Assembly (NCBI GenBank): GCA_029210175.1
Contig: JARGPL010000019.1
Span: 62,001 to 126,000, forward strand
Length of the DNA stretch: 64,000 nucleotides
Origin: Minwuia sp.
GTDB lineage: Bacteria; Pseudomonadota; Alphaproteobacteria; Minwuiales; Minwuiaceae
Direction of reading: 5' to 3'
Shown: positions 47,557 to 56,172 of the stretch, piece by piece
Layout: each line of letters begins with the position of its first letter
Position numbering within the stretch: position 1 is the first letter of the stretch
The notes under the pieces: generated by a model
Told to the model about the DNA's origin: nothing
The model's database searches: none
What the model saw: the letters and a program-made list of their open reading frames with translations, nothing else
Program-made: the position numbers and the translations under genes

Positions 47557-48846
47557 TTGTTTCGCTCGCTGCTCATAGCAATCGCCCTGCTCGGGTTGCC
47601 GTCTATCGGTCAGGCTGCCCCTCTGCATGAGGAATTGCGCGGACTGATGGGTAAACACCCGGACGTGCGCGCCGCGGAGCGGCGGCTGGACCAGGCCCGG
47701 GAAGCGGTGCGGGAAGCGCGCGCGCCCCTGTTCCCCCAACTGCGTCTGACCGGTGAATATGGCTTCGAGAACGTGGACAGTCCGGTACGCCGGAACGCTG
47801 GCGGTGACGCTGTCGTGCAGAGCCGGGAAATCGGCCGCTTCGAGGTGACGCAGAAGATCTTCGACGGTTTCGGTACCGACGGACAGCTGAAGGCCGCGAT
47901 CAACCGGGAATTTCAGGCAGGCTATGGCCTGGAGCGATCCGAGCAGCAGCTGATGCTGCGGGCCACCACGGCCTATCTTTCGGTCCTGCGCCAGACCGAA
48001 CTGGTGGACATTTCCCTCGCGACGGAAGGCACGATCCGCCGTCAGCTGGCGCTGGAAGACGAGCGGGTGCGCCGCGGGTCCGGCCTTTCGGTTGATGTGC
48101 TGCAATCGAAATCCCGGCTGCAGAACGCCAAGGAACAGCGGGTCCAGCTGGAAGGCCAGTTGCGATCCGCCGTCGCCGAATATGTCGCCGTGTTTCACCA
48201 TGCGCCAGAGATCGGCGCCATGGAGCCGCCAATCGCACCGAACGTCCTGTTGCCCCTTGATCTCGACGTTGCCATCGACCGGGCGTTCCTGGTGAACCCG
48301 GTCATGAAACAAAGTCAGGAACGGATCGGCGAGGCGCGCCAGCAGCACAAGACAGCCATTTCAGACTTCATGCCGGATGTGAACCTCGTCGCTGAAGGCG
48401 GCCTGGAAAATGATGCCGAGGGCATTACCGGTAACCGCCGGGAGCTGTTTGTCGGCGTCCGGGCGGACTGGAACATCTTCAACGGCTTTGCCACCGTGGC
48501 CGCCGGGAACCGGACGCAGCAGCGGGTTGCCGAAACGATGGAGAACCATGCCTCGCTCAGCCGCGAAGTGGCGAAACGGGTGGAGGTGGCCTGGCAGGCG
48601 CTTGTGACCCTGCGGGAACGACAGGCGCTTGCGGAAAATGCCGCAGCCATTGCGTCAGAACTGTTCGTCGCCCGCACACGACTGCGCGGTGCGGGACGCG
48701 ACTCGGTTGTCAATGTTCTGGATGCGGAGCGGGAAGTGAATGCCGCCCGATCCCGTGCGGCAGCCGCGCGCTATGACTCGCTGATCCAGACATTCCGGCT
48801 GCTGTTCGAAATCGGCGACCTTGGCCTGGATGCCTACAGCGATTAG
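47557..48846 (+). CDS. TolC family outer membrane protein
   Basis: This is the outer-membrane channel of the type I secretion system, 429 residues. It has a signal peptide (FRSLLIAIALLGLPSIGQA), long repeated helices with ERRLDQAREAVREARAPLFPQLRL and VDVLQSKSRLQNAK, and strand regions of the TolC fold. The second half repeats the pattern. The start is TTG 47557. It is divergent from the ABC and HlyD genes, 133 bp apart, and the three make a complete exporter without a recognisable substrate gene nearby. Confidence 0.92.
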   Translation: MFRSLLIAIALLGLPSIGQAAPLHEELRGLMGKHPDVRAAERRLDQAREAVREARAPLFPQLRLTGEYGFENVDSPVRRNAGGDAVVQSREIGRFEVTQKIFDGFGTDGQLKAAINREFQAGYGLERSEQQLMLRATTAYLSVLRQTELVDISLATEGTIRRQLALEDERVRRGSGLSVDVLQSKSRLQNAKEQRVQLEGQLRSAVAEYVAVFHHAPEIGAMEPPIAPNVLLPLDLDVAIDRAFLVNPVMKQSQERIGEARQQHKTAISDFMPDVNLVAEGGLENDAEGITGNRRELFVGVRADWNIFNGFATVAAGNRTQQRVAETMENHASLSREVAKRVEVAWQALVTLRERQALAENAAAIASELFVARTRLRGAGRDSVVNVLDAEREVNAARSRAAAARYDSLIQTFRLLFEIGDLGLDAYSD

Positions 48847-48907
48847 ATCTGTCCAACAAATCATGGAAGCGGGCTGGTGATGTAATCTATCAGCAGAACG
48901 ATCTAGG

Positions 48908-49133
48908 TGTGAGGTTTCATTAGGTTGTCCATCCGGGCGTTATCCGGGAAGCTGGTGTTGTGAAGCATCAACTGATCCAGGAGCGCCCGAATGAACATCC
49001 ACAAGAATGCCCGCCTGACGCCGATCCGTCGAGCCGAACTTGTTAGTGCCGTGCTTGGTGACGGGCAATCCCTTACAGGAGCTGCTGTGTCCTTTGGTGT
49101 GACGCCGAAGACAGCCTCGAAGTGGGTGCGCCG
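48908..49133 (+). mobile_element. Truncated IS481-family element, transposase N-terminal remnant
   Basis: A terminal-like sequence TGTGAGGTTTCATTAGG begins at 48908, followed 83 bp later by ATG 48991. The frame encodes about 47 residues of an IS481-type helix-turn-helix transposase start (MNIHKNARLTPIRRAELV, then GAAVSFGVTPKTASKWVRR). The DDE catalytic domain is absent, and at 49134 the sequence changes to the tail of another gene. The remnant is therefore a deletion scar. I saw no right-hand terminal repeat. Confidence 0.75.
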
Positions 49134-49220
49134 GACATTGAATTCAAACGCACCCAGACCATCATGTCAGGCGCGGCCTATTGCGATTTCCGCTACCGGT
49201 TCAACCCGGATCAGGACTGA
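49134..49220 (+). pseudogene. C-terminal remnant of an ATC-hydrolase-like gene
   Basis: Directly after the transposase remnant, another reading frame gives 28 residues ending in TGA: EFKRTQTIMSGAAYCDFRY and then RFNPDQD. The ending with CDFRY resembles the C-terminus of the L-2-amino-thiazoline-4-carboxylic acid hydrolase family. No start or upstream body is present, so the gene was lost when the insertion element was deleted or recombined here. The family name rests on this short stretch only. Confidence 0.5.
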
Positions 49221-49240
49221 CGGCGACGGCGGGCGTGGTA

Positions 49241-49951
49241 TCAGTCTTCTTCGGAGTCGGACCTGGTGCCGGCGCGAAAGCCCTGTGCGACCAGATAGGC
49301 TTCTGCAGAATCCTTGCGACTGGCATCCGGCTTGGCAAACCGGACCTGCTTGAAGTCCCGTTTCACCTGCAGCAGGAAGTCATTCTCCCCGCCGCCTTGC
49401 AGGAGCTTCACCACAAAGCCCCCGCCCGGTGACAGCACCTGGCGCGCGAAGTCATGCGCCAGTTCGGCCATCGCCACGATGCGGATATGGTCGGTCGGGC
49501 GGTGCCCTGTCGCAGGCGCCGCCATGTCGCAGAGTACCAGATCGGCCGGACCGCCGAGCGCGTTCATGACCTGCTTGTCCGCGTCCGGCTCGGTGAAATC
49601 AAGCTGCATGCACTCGACACCCGGCATCGGTTCCATTTCAAGGATATCGACGGCGAGTACGGACCCACGATCGCCAATCCGCTTGCGCGCAACCTGGCAC
49701 CAGCCCCCCGGTGCCGCGCCCAGATCCACGATCCGCTGGCCGCGGGTGAACAGCTTGAAGCGATCATCCAGCTGCACGATCTTGAAGGCGGCACGCGAAC
49801 GATACCCTTCGACCTTGGCAGCCTGCACGTAGGGGTCATTGATCTGGCGCTGCAGCCAGCGGGTGGATGAAACCTTCCGCCCGCGCGCCGTCTTGACCCG
49901 CTTGGTGACATCCCTGCCGCCGCCCGGTGGTGATCCGATGTTCTTTGCCAT
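49241..49951 (-). CDS. rlmE: 23S rRNA (uridine-2'-O)-methyltransferase RlmE
   Basis: RlmE (FtsJ) methylates U2552 of 23S rRNA late in 50S assembly. The 236-residue product has YRSRAAFKIVQLDDRF, the SAM-binding DLGAAPGGWCQVA, the catalytic Asp in LVLCDMAAPATGH, and GGGFVVKLLQGGGENDF with the catalytic Lys. An N-terminal basic extension precedes the core. It lies 5 bp downstream of the Ppx/GppA phosphatase gene, probably in one transcript. Confidence 0.96.
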   Translation of the reverse strand: MAKNIGSPPGGGRDVTKRVKTARGRKVSSTRWLQRQINDPYVQAAKVEGYRSRAAFKIVQLDDRFKLFTRGQRIVDLGAAPGGWCQVARKRIGDRGSVLAVDILEMEPMPGVECMQLDFTEPDADKQVMNALGGPADLVLCDMAAPATGHRPTDHIRIVAMAELAHDFARQVLSPGGGFVVKLLQGGGENDFLLQVKRDFKQVRFAKPDASRKDSAEAYLVAQGFRAGTRSDSEED

Positions 49952-49956
49952 GTTCT

Positions 49957-50958
49957 CTAGTCCCCGGCGGCCATCAGCGCCGCATCCTCACGCATCAGGC
50001 GCAGCAGGATACCTTCGCGCAGGCCCCGGTCGGCCACGGTGATGTCCGGTATCGGCCAGAGATCCAGAATGGCCTGCAGGATGGCACAGCCACCGATCAC
50101 CAGATCGGCGCGTCCCGGCCCCACACAAGGGTGCTCTGCCCGTTGCTTCAACGACAAGTGCTGCAGGTGATCGGAAATCTCCGTCATCTTGCGGGCTGGA
50201 ATGGAAAGCCCGTCCACCGCCGCGCGGTCATACCGGATCAGGTTCAGGAAAACCCCTGCCAGTGTCGTCACGGTGCCGGACGTGCCAACGAGCATGAGAT
50301 CGTTCAGCGCGAAAGCACCTTCGGTCGATTGTGCAAACTCCGAAAAGATCGTCCGCGCCCGGGCAACCATCGCGGCGTAGGTCGCGTCATCGACCACATC
50401 ACCACCAAAGTCCTCGGCAAAGTTGACCACGCCAACGGGGAACGTGGCGTAGCGAGACAGACTGTGGGAGCGTCCGCCCGTCGGATGAGCCAGCGCGAAC
50501 TCCGTGCTGCCGCCGCCAATGTCAAAGACCAGCGCCGGACCAGGATGGGTGCTCAACAATGACATGCAGCCGGCCAGGGCCAGCGTTGCCTCTTCTTCGG
50601 CATCGATCACATCGATGCGCAAACCGGTTTCCCGGCGCACACGCTCCACAAATCCGGCGGAATTGTCGGCGGCCCGGCAGGCGGCGGTCGCGACACAGCG
50701 CAGGTCCCAGACGCCGCGCCGGGCAATCTTGTCGGCACAGATCTTCAGTGCATCGATGGTGCGGTCAATCGCATCCTCATGCAGCAGGCCGCGCGCGGCC
50801 ACGCCCTCCCCCAGACGCACAATGCGGGAATAGGCATCCACGACGCGGAACGATTCTCCTGCCGGTTGGGCAATCAGCAGGCGGCAATTGTTTGTTCCAA
50901 GATCAACGGCGGCATAACTCCGCTCCCGCCGCCGATCCCATGTTCCGCCAGACACCAC
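49957..50958 (-). CDS. Ppx/GppA family phosphatase
   Basis: This is an actin-fold exopolyphosphatase or guanosine pentaphosphatase of 333 residues. SYAAVDLGTNNCRLLIA starts the first lobe, RIVRLGEGVAARGLL follows, and VFDIGGGSTEFAL is the second phosphate loop. It lacks a C-terminal HD extension, so it is the short form common in alphaproteobacteria next to rlmE. The start was moved to GTG 50958, with AGGGAG upstream; the frame is open to 51021. Confidence 0.93.
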   Translation of the reverse strand: MVSGGTWDRRRERSYAAVDLGTNNCRLLIAQPAGESFRVVDAYSRIVRLGEGVAARGLLHEDAIDRTIDALKICADKIARRGVWDLRCVATAACRAADNSAGFVERVRRETGLRIDVIDAEEEATLALAGCMSLLSTHPGPALVFDIGGGSTEFALAHPTGGRSHSLSRYATFPVGVVNFAEDFGGDVVDDATYAAMVARARTIFSEFAQSTEGAFALNDLMLVGTSGTVTTLAGVFLNLIRYDRAAVDGLSIPARKMTEISDHLQHLSLKQRAEHPCVGPGRADLVIGGCAILQAILDLWPIPDITVADRGLREGILLRLMREDAALMAAGD

Positions 50959-51136
50959 AAGACTCCCTGAAAACCTGTTTCGCACACGCCGGATTGCGCC
51001 CCCGCAACACCTGCATACCATGGACCGAACATATCAACGCAGACCATCTGCTGTTAAGCCCATCTTGCAGATGTCGCATCGGTTGACAGTGACGCCCCGA
51101 AACCGTAATTAGCGGCCCTGCCTGACGGGCACCTGC

Positions 51137-51210
51137 TGGGGGATCGTCTAATGGTAGGACAGCGGACTCTGACTCCGTCAATCTAGGTTCGAATCCTAGT
51201 CCCCCAGCCA
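51137..51210 (+). tRNA. tRNA-Gln (anticodon CTG)
   Basis: A full cloverleaf can be drawn. The acceptor arm TGGGGGA pairs with TCCCCCA, followed by G and an encoded CCA. The D arm is GTCTAATGGTAGGAC. The anticodon stem GCGGA/TCCGT encloses the loop CTCTGAC with CTG at its centre, and the T arm is CTAGGTTCGAATCCTAG. The anticodon CTG reads CAG codons for glutamine. The U1-A72 pair is typical of tRNA-Gln. Confidence 0.95.
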
Positions 51211-51354
51211 CTTCGTTCCATCTCTCATTTCATTGAAATGCTGCCCCTGCAGGCTCCTGCAGAGTCAGGCGGTCATGAGACGGTTTTCAAGACCTTCTGG
51301 ATTCACTGAAACTCCCCACAACCTATTGTTTTTGCTTAAGTTACTCACCAGTAT
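51211..51354. other. Intergenic region downstream of tRNA-Gln
   Basis: This stretch contains an inverted repeat CTGCAGG (51247-51253) and CCTGCAG (51256-51262) separated by CT, and no coding sequence. With the next 155 bases it forms a 299-bp gap before the monooxygenase gene. I see no integrase or attachment-site duplication next to the tRNA. Confidence 0.35.
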
Positions 51355-51382
51355 TTGAATATGCCTCAAGGTATGCTATGAT
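51355..51382 (+). promoter_or_regulatory. Sigma70-like promoter for the monooxygenase gene
   Basis: TTGAAT (51355-51360) and TATGAT (51377-51382) are separated by 16 bases in an AT-rich patch. This is a good housekeeping-type promoter for the gene starting at 51510. It would give a leader of about 120 bases. Confidence 0.45.
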
Positions 51383-51509
51383 GTTCTGAAACCATAGAAC
51401 CCTCCGGCCTGTTTCAGGATGGAAGCGTAGCGTCCCGACGTGTCCTTGCAGATGCGCCTGGAACACCGAACGTGCAGCGAAAACGAACCGTCGATGAGGA
51501 AACAAGATC

Positions 51510-53216
51510 ATGCCCGACAGCAACATAGCAAAATCCCAATCAACAGAAGCCCAGACCGATTACGAGGCCATCATCATCGGTGCCGGTGTCTGCGGCATCT
51601 ATCAGATGAAGCGGCTGAAGGATCTGGGAGTCAGCGCGACCGTGCTGGACAGCGCCGGTGATCTGGGCGGGACCTGGTACTGGAACCGCTACCCGGGCGC
51701 GCGGTTTGACTCGGAGAGTTATACCTACGGCTATTCCTTTTCCCGGGAACTGCTGGACGAATGGCACTGGAAGGAGCGGTTTTCCAGTCAGCCGGAGAAC
51801 CTGCGCTATCTGAACTACGTCGCGGACAAGTTCGACCTGCGCAGGCACATGCAGTTCAACGTCAAGGTCGAGGCGGCGCATTTCGACGAGGACCAGTCGA
51901 TCTGGCGCCTGAAGCTGAGTGACGGACGCACGCTCAGCTGTCGTTTCATGGTCATGGGCCTGGGCCTGCTGTCCCAGCCGACGATGCCGCGGGTCGAAGG
52001 TGTCGATGATTTCAAGGGCGAGTCTTTCCATACATATTACTGGCCGCAGGAACCCGTCGATCTGAAGGGCAAGAAGGTCGGCATCATCGGCACCGGGGCA
52101 ACCGCGATCCAGGTGATCGCGGAGATCGGCGACAAGGTGGGTGAACTGACCGTGTTCCAGCGTCGCCCCAACTGGAGCGCGCCGCTGAACAACAGCGAGA
52201 TTTCCGATGCGGAAATGGCAGACATCCGAAAGCGCTATGACGAGATCTTTGCCAATTGCGCAAAGAGTCCGGGCGGCTTCGAGCATCAGCCTGACCGGCG
52301 TGGTTTCTGGGATGTCTCGCGGGAGGAGCGGATTGCGCTCTGGGATCGTCTCTATGACGAACCGGGCTTCGGCATCTGGCTGCAGAACTTCCGCGAGATC
52401 TTCACGGACGAGGACGCCAACGCCGAAATCTCCGAGTACATTGCGGACCGCATCCGCCGCCGGGTCAAGGATCCCGTCGTCGCCGAAAAACTGATCCCGA
52501 AGGATCACGGCTTCGGCGTGCAGCGGGTGCCTCTGGAGACCAACTATTTCGAGGTCTATAACCGCGACAACGTCGAACTGGTGGACATCAGCGAAACACC
52601 GCTCGAGCGGATCACGGAAAAGGGCATCAAGACCAGCGAACGGGAGTTCGAGTTCGACATCATCATCTACGCCACGGGTTTCGATGCGATCACCGGTGCC
52701 TATGACCATATCGACATTCGCGGTGTCGGTGGCCAGACCCTGCGCGAGAAGTGGTTCGAGGGGCCGCAGACGTACCTCGGCATGATGGTGCATGGCTTCC
52801 CCAACATGCTGATGCCTGCCGGACCGCAGAGCGGTTCCGCCTCGTCCAACTACCCGCGCGGTATCGAGATTGGCGTCAACTGGTGCACCGACTTCATGGA
52901 GCACATCTGGGAGAATGGAATCGAGCGCGCCGATGCAACGGATGCCGCCGAGGAACGCTGGACCGCACACGTCACCAAGATGTACTCCACGATGCTGATG
53001 CGGAAGGCGAAATCCTGGTTCACCGGCTACAACTCCAACGTCGACGGGCACGAAGCCGGACGCGTGCGTTACTTCGTCTACAACGGCGGTGCGCCGAAAT
53101 ACGTTACCCGCATCAATGAAGTCGCGGGCAACGACTACGAAGGCATTGCGCTGACCGGCGAGCGTCCGACGGACCCGCGCATGGCGCTGACACAGATCGG
53201 CGACGCCGCCGAGTAA
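51510..53216 (+). CDS. Baeyer-Villiger flavin monooxygenase (cyclohexanone monooxygenase-like)
   Basis: This FAD- and NADPH-dependent enzyme of 568 residues inserts oxygen next to a ketone to give an ester or lactone. The FAD loop IIGAGVCGIY has Gly24, 26 and 29, followed by the family-typical GTWYWNRYPGARFDSE. The Baeyer-Villiger fingerprint FKGESFHTYYWP begins at Phe168, and the NADPH loop is IIGTGATAIQ. The start follows GAGGAA. It stands upstream of a decayed transporter and an acyl-CoA ligase, suggesting breakdown of a cyclic ketone or sterol-like compound. Confidence 0.95.
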   Translation: MPDSNIAKSQSTEAQTDYEAIIIGAGVCGIYQMKRLKDLGVSATVLDSAGDLGGTWYWNRYPGARFDSESYTYGYSFSRELLDEWHWKERFSSQPENLRYLNYVADKFDLRRHMQFNVKVEAAHFDEDQSIWRLKLSDGRTLSCRFMVMGLGLLSQPTMPRVEGVDDFKGESFHTYYWPQEPVDLKGKKVGIIGTGATAIQVIAEIGDKVGELTVFQRRPNWSAPLNNSEISDAEMADIRKRYDEIFANCAKSPGGFEHQPDRRGFWDVSREERIALWDRLYDEPGFGIWLQNFREIFTDEDANAEISEYIADRIRRRVKDPVVAEKLIPKDHGFGVQRVPLETNYFEVYNRDNVELVDISETPLERITEKGIKTSEREFEFDIIIYATGFDAITGAYDHIDIRGVGGQTLREKWFEGPQTYLGMMVHGFPNMLMPAGPQSGSASSNYPRGIEIGVNWCTDFMEHIWENGIERADATDAAEERWTAHVTKMYSTMLMRKAKSWFTGYNSNVDGHEAGRVRYFVYNGGAPKYVTRINEVAGNDYEGIALTGERPTDPRMALTQIGDAAE

Positions 53217-53341
53217 CCGCCCGACAATCTGGCTCGGTGGCAAGATACCCCGGGGACGGCTGTTGACCGTCCCCGGCGATCACCTGCTGTGCCCGATATT
53301 GAGAAGCGTCACCGAAAGACGCTCATCCTCGGGAGGAAAAC

Positions 53342-53964
53342 ATGAAACTTTCGGTCAAGTGCCTGATGGGCGCGACCGCGGCTGCGGCCCTGTCATTCGG
53401 CATCACTGCCGGTGCGCAGGCCGCTTCGCATTCGGAAACATTCAAGATCGGGATCGTCACGTTCCTGTCGGGCGGCGCTGCGGAAAGCTTTGGCGTACCG
53501 GCCCTGAACGGCGGCAAGCTGCTGATCGAGATGATGAACAAGGGCGAACTGCCTGCCCTTATGATCAGAAAGGCTTCGGCGGCCTGACCATCGAAGCTGT
53601 CGAGATCGACGAGGCCGGCGGCGCCACCAAGCAGGTGCAGGAATTCCGCAATCTGGTGCAGCGCGAATAGGTCGATGCGGTTCTGGGGTATGTCAGCTCC
53701 GGCGATTGTCTGGCCGTACCGCCGGTCGCCGAGCAACTGAAGGCGTTCCTGGTGCTGTACGACTGCGGCACGCCCCGCGTGTTCGAGGAAGCCAGCTACA
53801 ATTATGTCTTCCGGACCGCAGCCCATGCCGCGATGGATAACATCTCGCTGGCCAAGTACATGACGTCCCGCGGCATCAAGGTCGACACCTTCGCCGGTGT
53901 GAACCAGGACTATGCCTGGGGCCAGGACAGCTGGGCCGGTTTCCCCGGCGCGAAGTGCAACTAA
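53342..53964 (+). pseudogene. Branched-chain-type ABC transporter substrate-binding protein, broken
   Basis: The start MKLSVKCLMGATAAAALSFG with signal cleavage near GAQA and the IGIVTFLSGGAAESFGVPAL core are those of a periplasmic amino acid or amide binding protein. After GELPA near 53560 the frame shifts by what looks like one lost base, then continues as YDQKGFGGLTIEAVEIDEA. A TAG replaces a codon after NLVQRE (about 53668). The frame finally ends at DSWAGFPGAKCN, at under half the usual length of about 400 residues. Three independent lesions make it a pseudogene. LivH, LivM, LivG and LivF-type genes follow. Confidence 0.85.
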
Positions 53965-54076
53965 TCCGCATCGGGGATCGGGCAACCGGTCTCCGGCACT
54001 TCTGATTTCAAGATTCTACTGACAGGAACCGACCGGCATCCCGCCTGGGGTGCCGGTCGACTTCAGGGCGTATCCA

Positions 54077-54948
54077 ATGGATCTTCTTCTCGTCATTCTC
54101 GTCGACGGGCTGATCTACGGCGCTTGGCTCTTCATCATCTCGGCATTCTGAACCTCGCACACGGCAGCCTCTATGCCATCGGGGCCTATGCCACCGCGAC
54201 TGCGGTCGGCATCTGTTTCGCCCATGGTGGCGACGCCTTCCCGCTCGGGTCCTACTTCGTCATGGCGTTCGCGGCGCTGCTTGTGGCCGTCGTTGTCGCG
54301 CCGATCCTGGAGCGCGGACTGCTGCGCCACTTCTATCACCGCGACGAAGTGATCGGCGTGCTGGTCACCTATGGTGTCTTCCTGATCCTCGAAGACGCGA
54401 TCAAGCTCATCTGGGGCGTTGATCCCCTGTTCGTCTACGAGCCCCATGACCTGCTTGGCATGGTGGAGGCGGGACCACTGTTCTATGTGGCCTACGACTT
54501 CCTGGTCATTGCGGTCTCTGCAATCACCGGCTTCGCGGTCTGGTATTTCCTGAACCGGACCCGACGCGGCAAGGTCATGCTCGCCGTCATCCATGATCGG
54601 GAATTGAGCCAGACCATGGGCGTCAACGTCGACAGGGTGTTCCTGCTCGCGTTCGGCACCGGCGTCTTCCTCGCCGCATTCGGCGGCGCGCTGACGGCCC
54701 CCATGATCTCGGTTTCGCCGGGTATCGGCGTGAACGTCATCATCGTTGCCTTCGCGGTCATCATCATCGGCGGGCTCGGCTCCATCGAGGGCGCGGCCCT
54801 TGGTGCTGTCATGGTCGGCATCTCCCGCGCCGCCTCCGTGCATCTGATGCCGGAGCTTGAGCTGTTCATCATCTACTTCGTGATGGCAGTGGTCCTGTTC
54901 TTCCGCCCGGAGGGAATTTTCGTGCGCACCCAGACGCGAAAGGTATGA
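54077..54948 (+). pseudogene. Branched-chain-type ABC transporter permease LivH, broken
   Basis: The start MDLLLVILVDGLIYGAWLFI ends in ISAF and a TGA. The family-like continuation GILNLAHGSLYAIGAYATAT is in another frame, and the expected segment between them is missing, probably about 30 bases. The rest is intact, from FYHRDEVIGVLVTYGVFLIL through LSQTMGVNVDRVFLLAFGTG to IIIGGLGSIEGAALGAVMVG, as in LivH. A shortened protein could only be made from a TTG at 54124. It overlaps the LivM start by 4 bp. Confidence 0.85.
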
Positions 54949-55390
54949 GAGCGCTCTCTGACGTTCGCGTTGCGGCGGCACTTGCGCTGCTGATCCTGGT
55001 CGGAGGCGGCTATGTGCTGCCCGACTGGGCGCTGTTCCCGATGACCATTGCGCTATACGCCGGACGAATGCCATCAACTATGTCATCTCCGCCGTTCTGG
55101 GTGGCATCGGTGGGGTGATCACCGGACTGGCGATCGGCCATGTCGATCCGGAATATGCCTTCTGGACCACATCGGGGGAATTCGTGTTCGTCGCGATCCT
55201 GGCCGGATACCTGTCGATTCCGGCGGTTTTCGCGGCATCCATCATCCTTGAACTGGTTCGTTCATTCTCCAACCTCTACTTCCCGAACACCTGGCAGATG
55301 GTGCTCGGCGTGTTCCTGCTGGTCATCATCCTGACCCTGCCGAACGGTCTCGGGTCGCTGTTCAACCGCAGGCGGGAGGGCGGATCATGA
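54945..55390 (+). pseudogene. Branched-chain-type ABC transporter permease LivM, broken
   Basis: ATG 54945 begins RALSDVRVAAALALLILVGG and reads to a TGA at about 55118. In another frame the typical LivM sequence resumes (NAINYVISAVLGGIGGVITG, then YFPNTWQMVLGVFLLVIIL). LivM proteins have about 300 residues or more; here the whole locus is 446 bp, so more than half of the coding sequence has been deleted. The 3' end overlaps the LivG start by 4 bp. Confidence 0.85.
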
Positions 55391-56172
55391 ATGTCTCATC
55401 CACTGACGCGACGCCCGCACTGGAAACACGCGGGCTGATGAAGACATTCGGTGCGGTGACTGCGGCGCATGACATCACGGTTTCGGTGCCTGAGAAGGCC
55501 GTCTGGTCACTGATCGGGACCAATGGTGCGGGCAAGACCACCTTCGTCAACATGGTGACGGGATATCTGCATCCTGATGAGGGTACGATCCTGTTTCAGG
55601 GCCGCGACATCACCCGACTGGGTCCGCGCGACGTCACAAGGGCGGGCATCTGCCGATCCTTCCAGATCCCGCAGCTTTGCAGCGAGTTGACCGTGCTGGA
55701 GAACATGCTGGTGTCCCTGGCCATAGCAGACCCGAAGCCGCCCTCGTTCTTCCGCAAGGCGCGCGAAAGCGAATCCGAAGACCGGGCCATGGAAATCCTG
55801 AAACGGTTCAAGATCGAGGAATATCGCGGGCGTCTGATGGGCGAATTGCCTGCAGGTGTGCGCAAGCTGCTCGACATCGCCATGTCCATGAGCGGGCATC
55901 CGAAGGTGATGCTGCTGGATGAGCCGACCAGCGGTGTCGCGGCGGAGGAAAAATTTCCGATCATGGATCTGGTGATGGAAGCGCTGGCTGCGGAAAACGT
56001 CACGACCCTTTTCGTAGAGCATGACATGGAGATCGTCACCCGATATTCCGACCGGGTGCTGGCATTCCATGATGGTCGCATCATCGCTGACGACGCGCCC
56101 GAAGACGTGCTGAATGACCCGCAGGTGCAGCGCTGTGTGACCGGCACCCTGCCAGCGGAGGTGAAGTCATGA
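55387..56172 (+). CDS. ABC transporter ATP-binding protein, LivG type
   Basis: This is a full-length ATPase of 261 residues of the branched-chain amino acid transporter family. Walker A is GTNGAGKTTF, the signature loop is LPAGVRKLLDIAM and Walker B is VMLLDEPTSGV. The LivG-type tail region with FVEHDMEIVTRYSDRVLAFHDG is present. The gene has no lesion I can see although the permeases before it are broken. It overlaps LivM and LivF by 4 bp each, so it was part of one operon. Confidence 0.92.
   Translation: MNVSSTDATPALETRGLMKTFGAVTAAHDITVSVPEKAVWSLIGTNGAGKTTFVNMVTGYLHPDEGTILFQGRDITRLGPRDVTRAGICRSFQIPQLCSELTVLENMLVSLAIADPKPPSFFRKARESESEDRAMEILKRFKIEEYRGRLMGELPAGVRKLLDIAMSMSGHPKVMLLDEPTSGVAAEEKFPIMDLVMEALAAENVTTLFVEHDMEIVTRYSDRVLAFHDGRIIADDAPEDVLNDPQVQRCVTGTLPAEVKS

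Noticed and set aside
51137-51509. Integration site of a genomic island at tRNA-Gln
   Set aside because: There is no integrase gene and no repeat of the tRNA 3' end in the window.
51540-53243. A 567-codon open frame antisense to the Baeyer-Villiger gene
   Set aside because: It is the shadow of a GC-rich gene in the opposite strand. Its product has no recognisable motifs, while the sense frame has complete FAD and NADPH motifs.
53540-53700. Programmed frameshift or stop-codon read-through in the substrate-binding protein
   Set aside because: There is no slippery run or conserved context, and a third lesion truncates the gene further, so decay explains it better.
54077-54150. Selenocysteine at the early TGA of LivH
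   Set aside because: The family sequence resumes in another reading frame with expected residues missing, so a deletion is the cause, not recoding.
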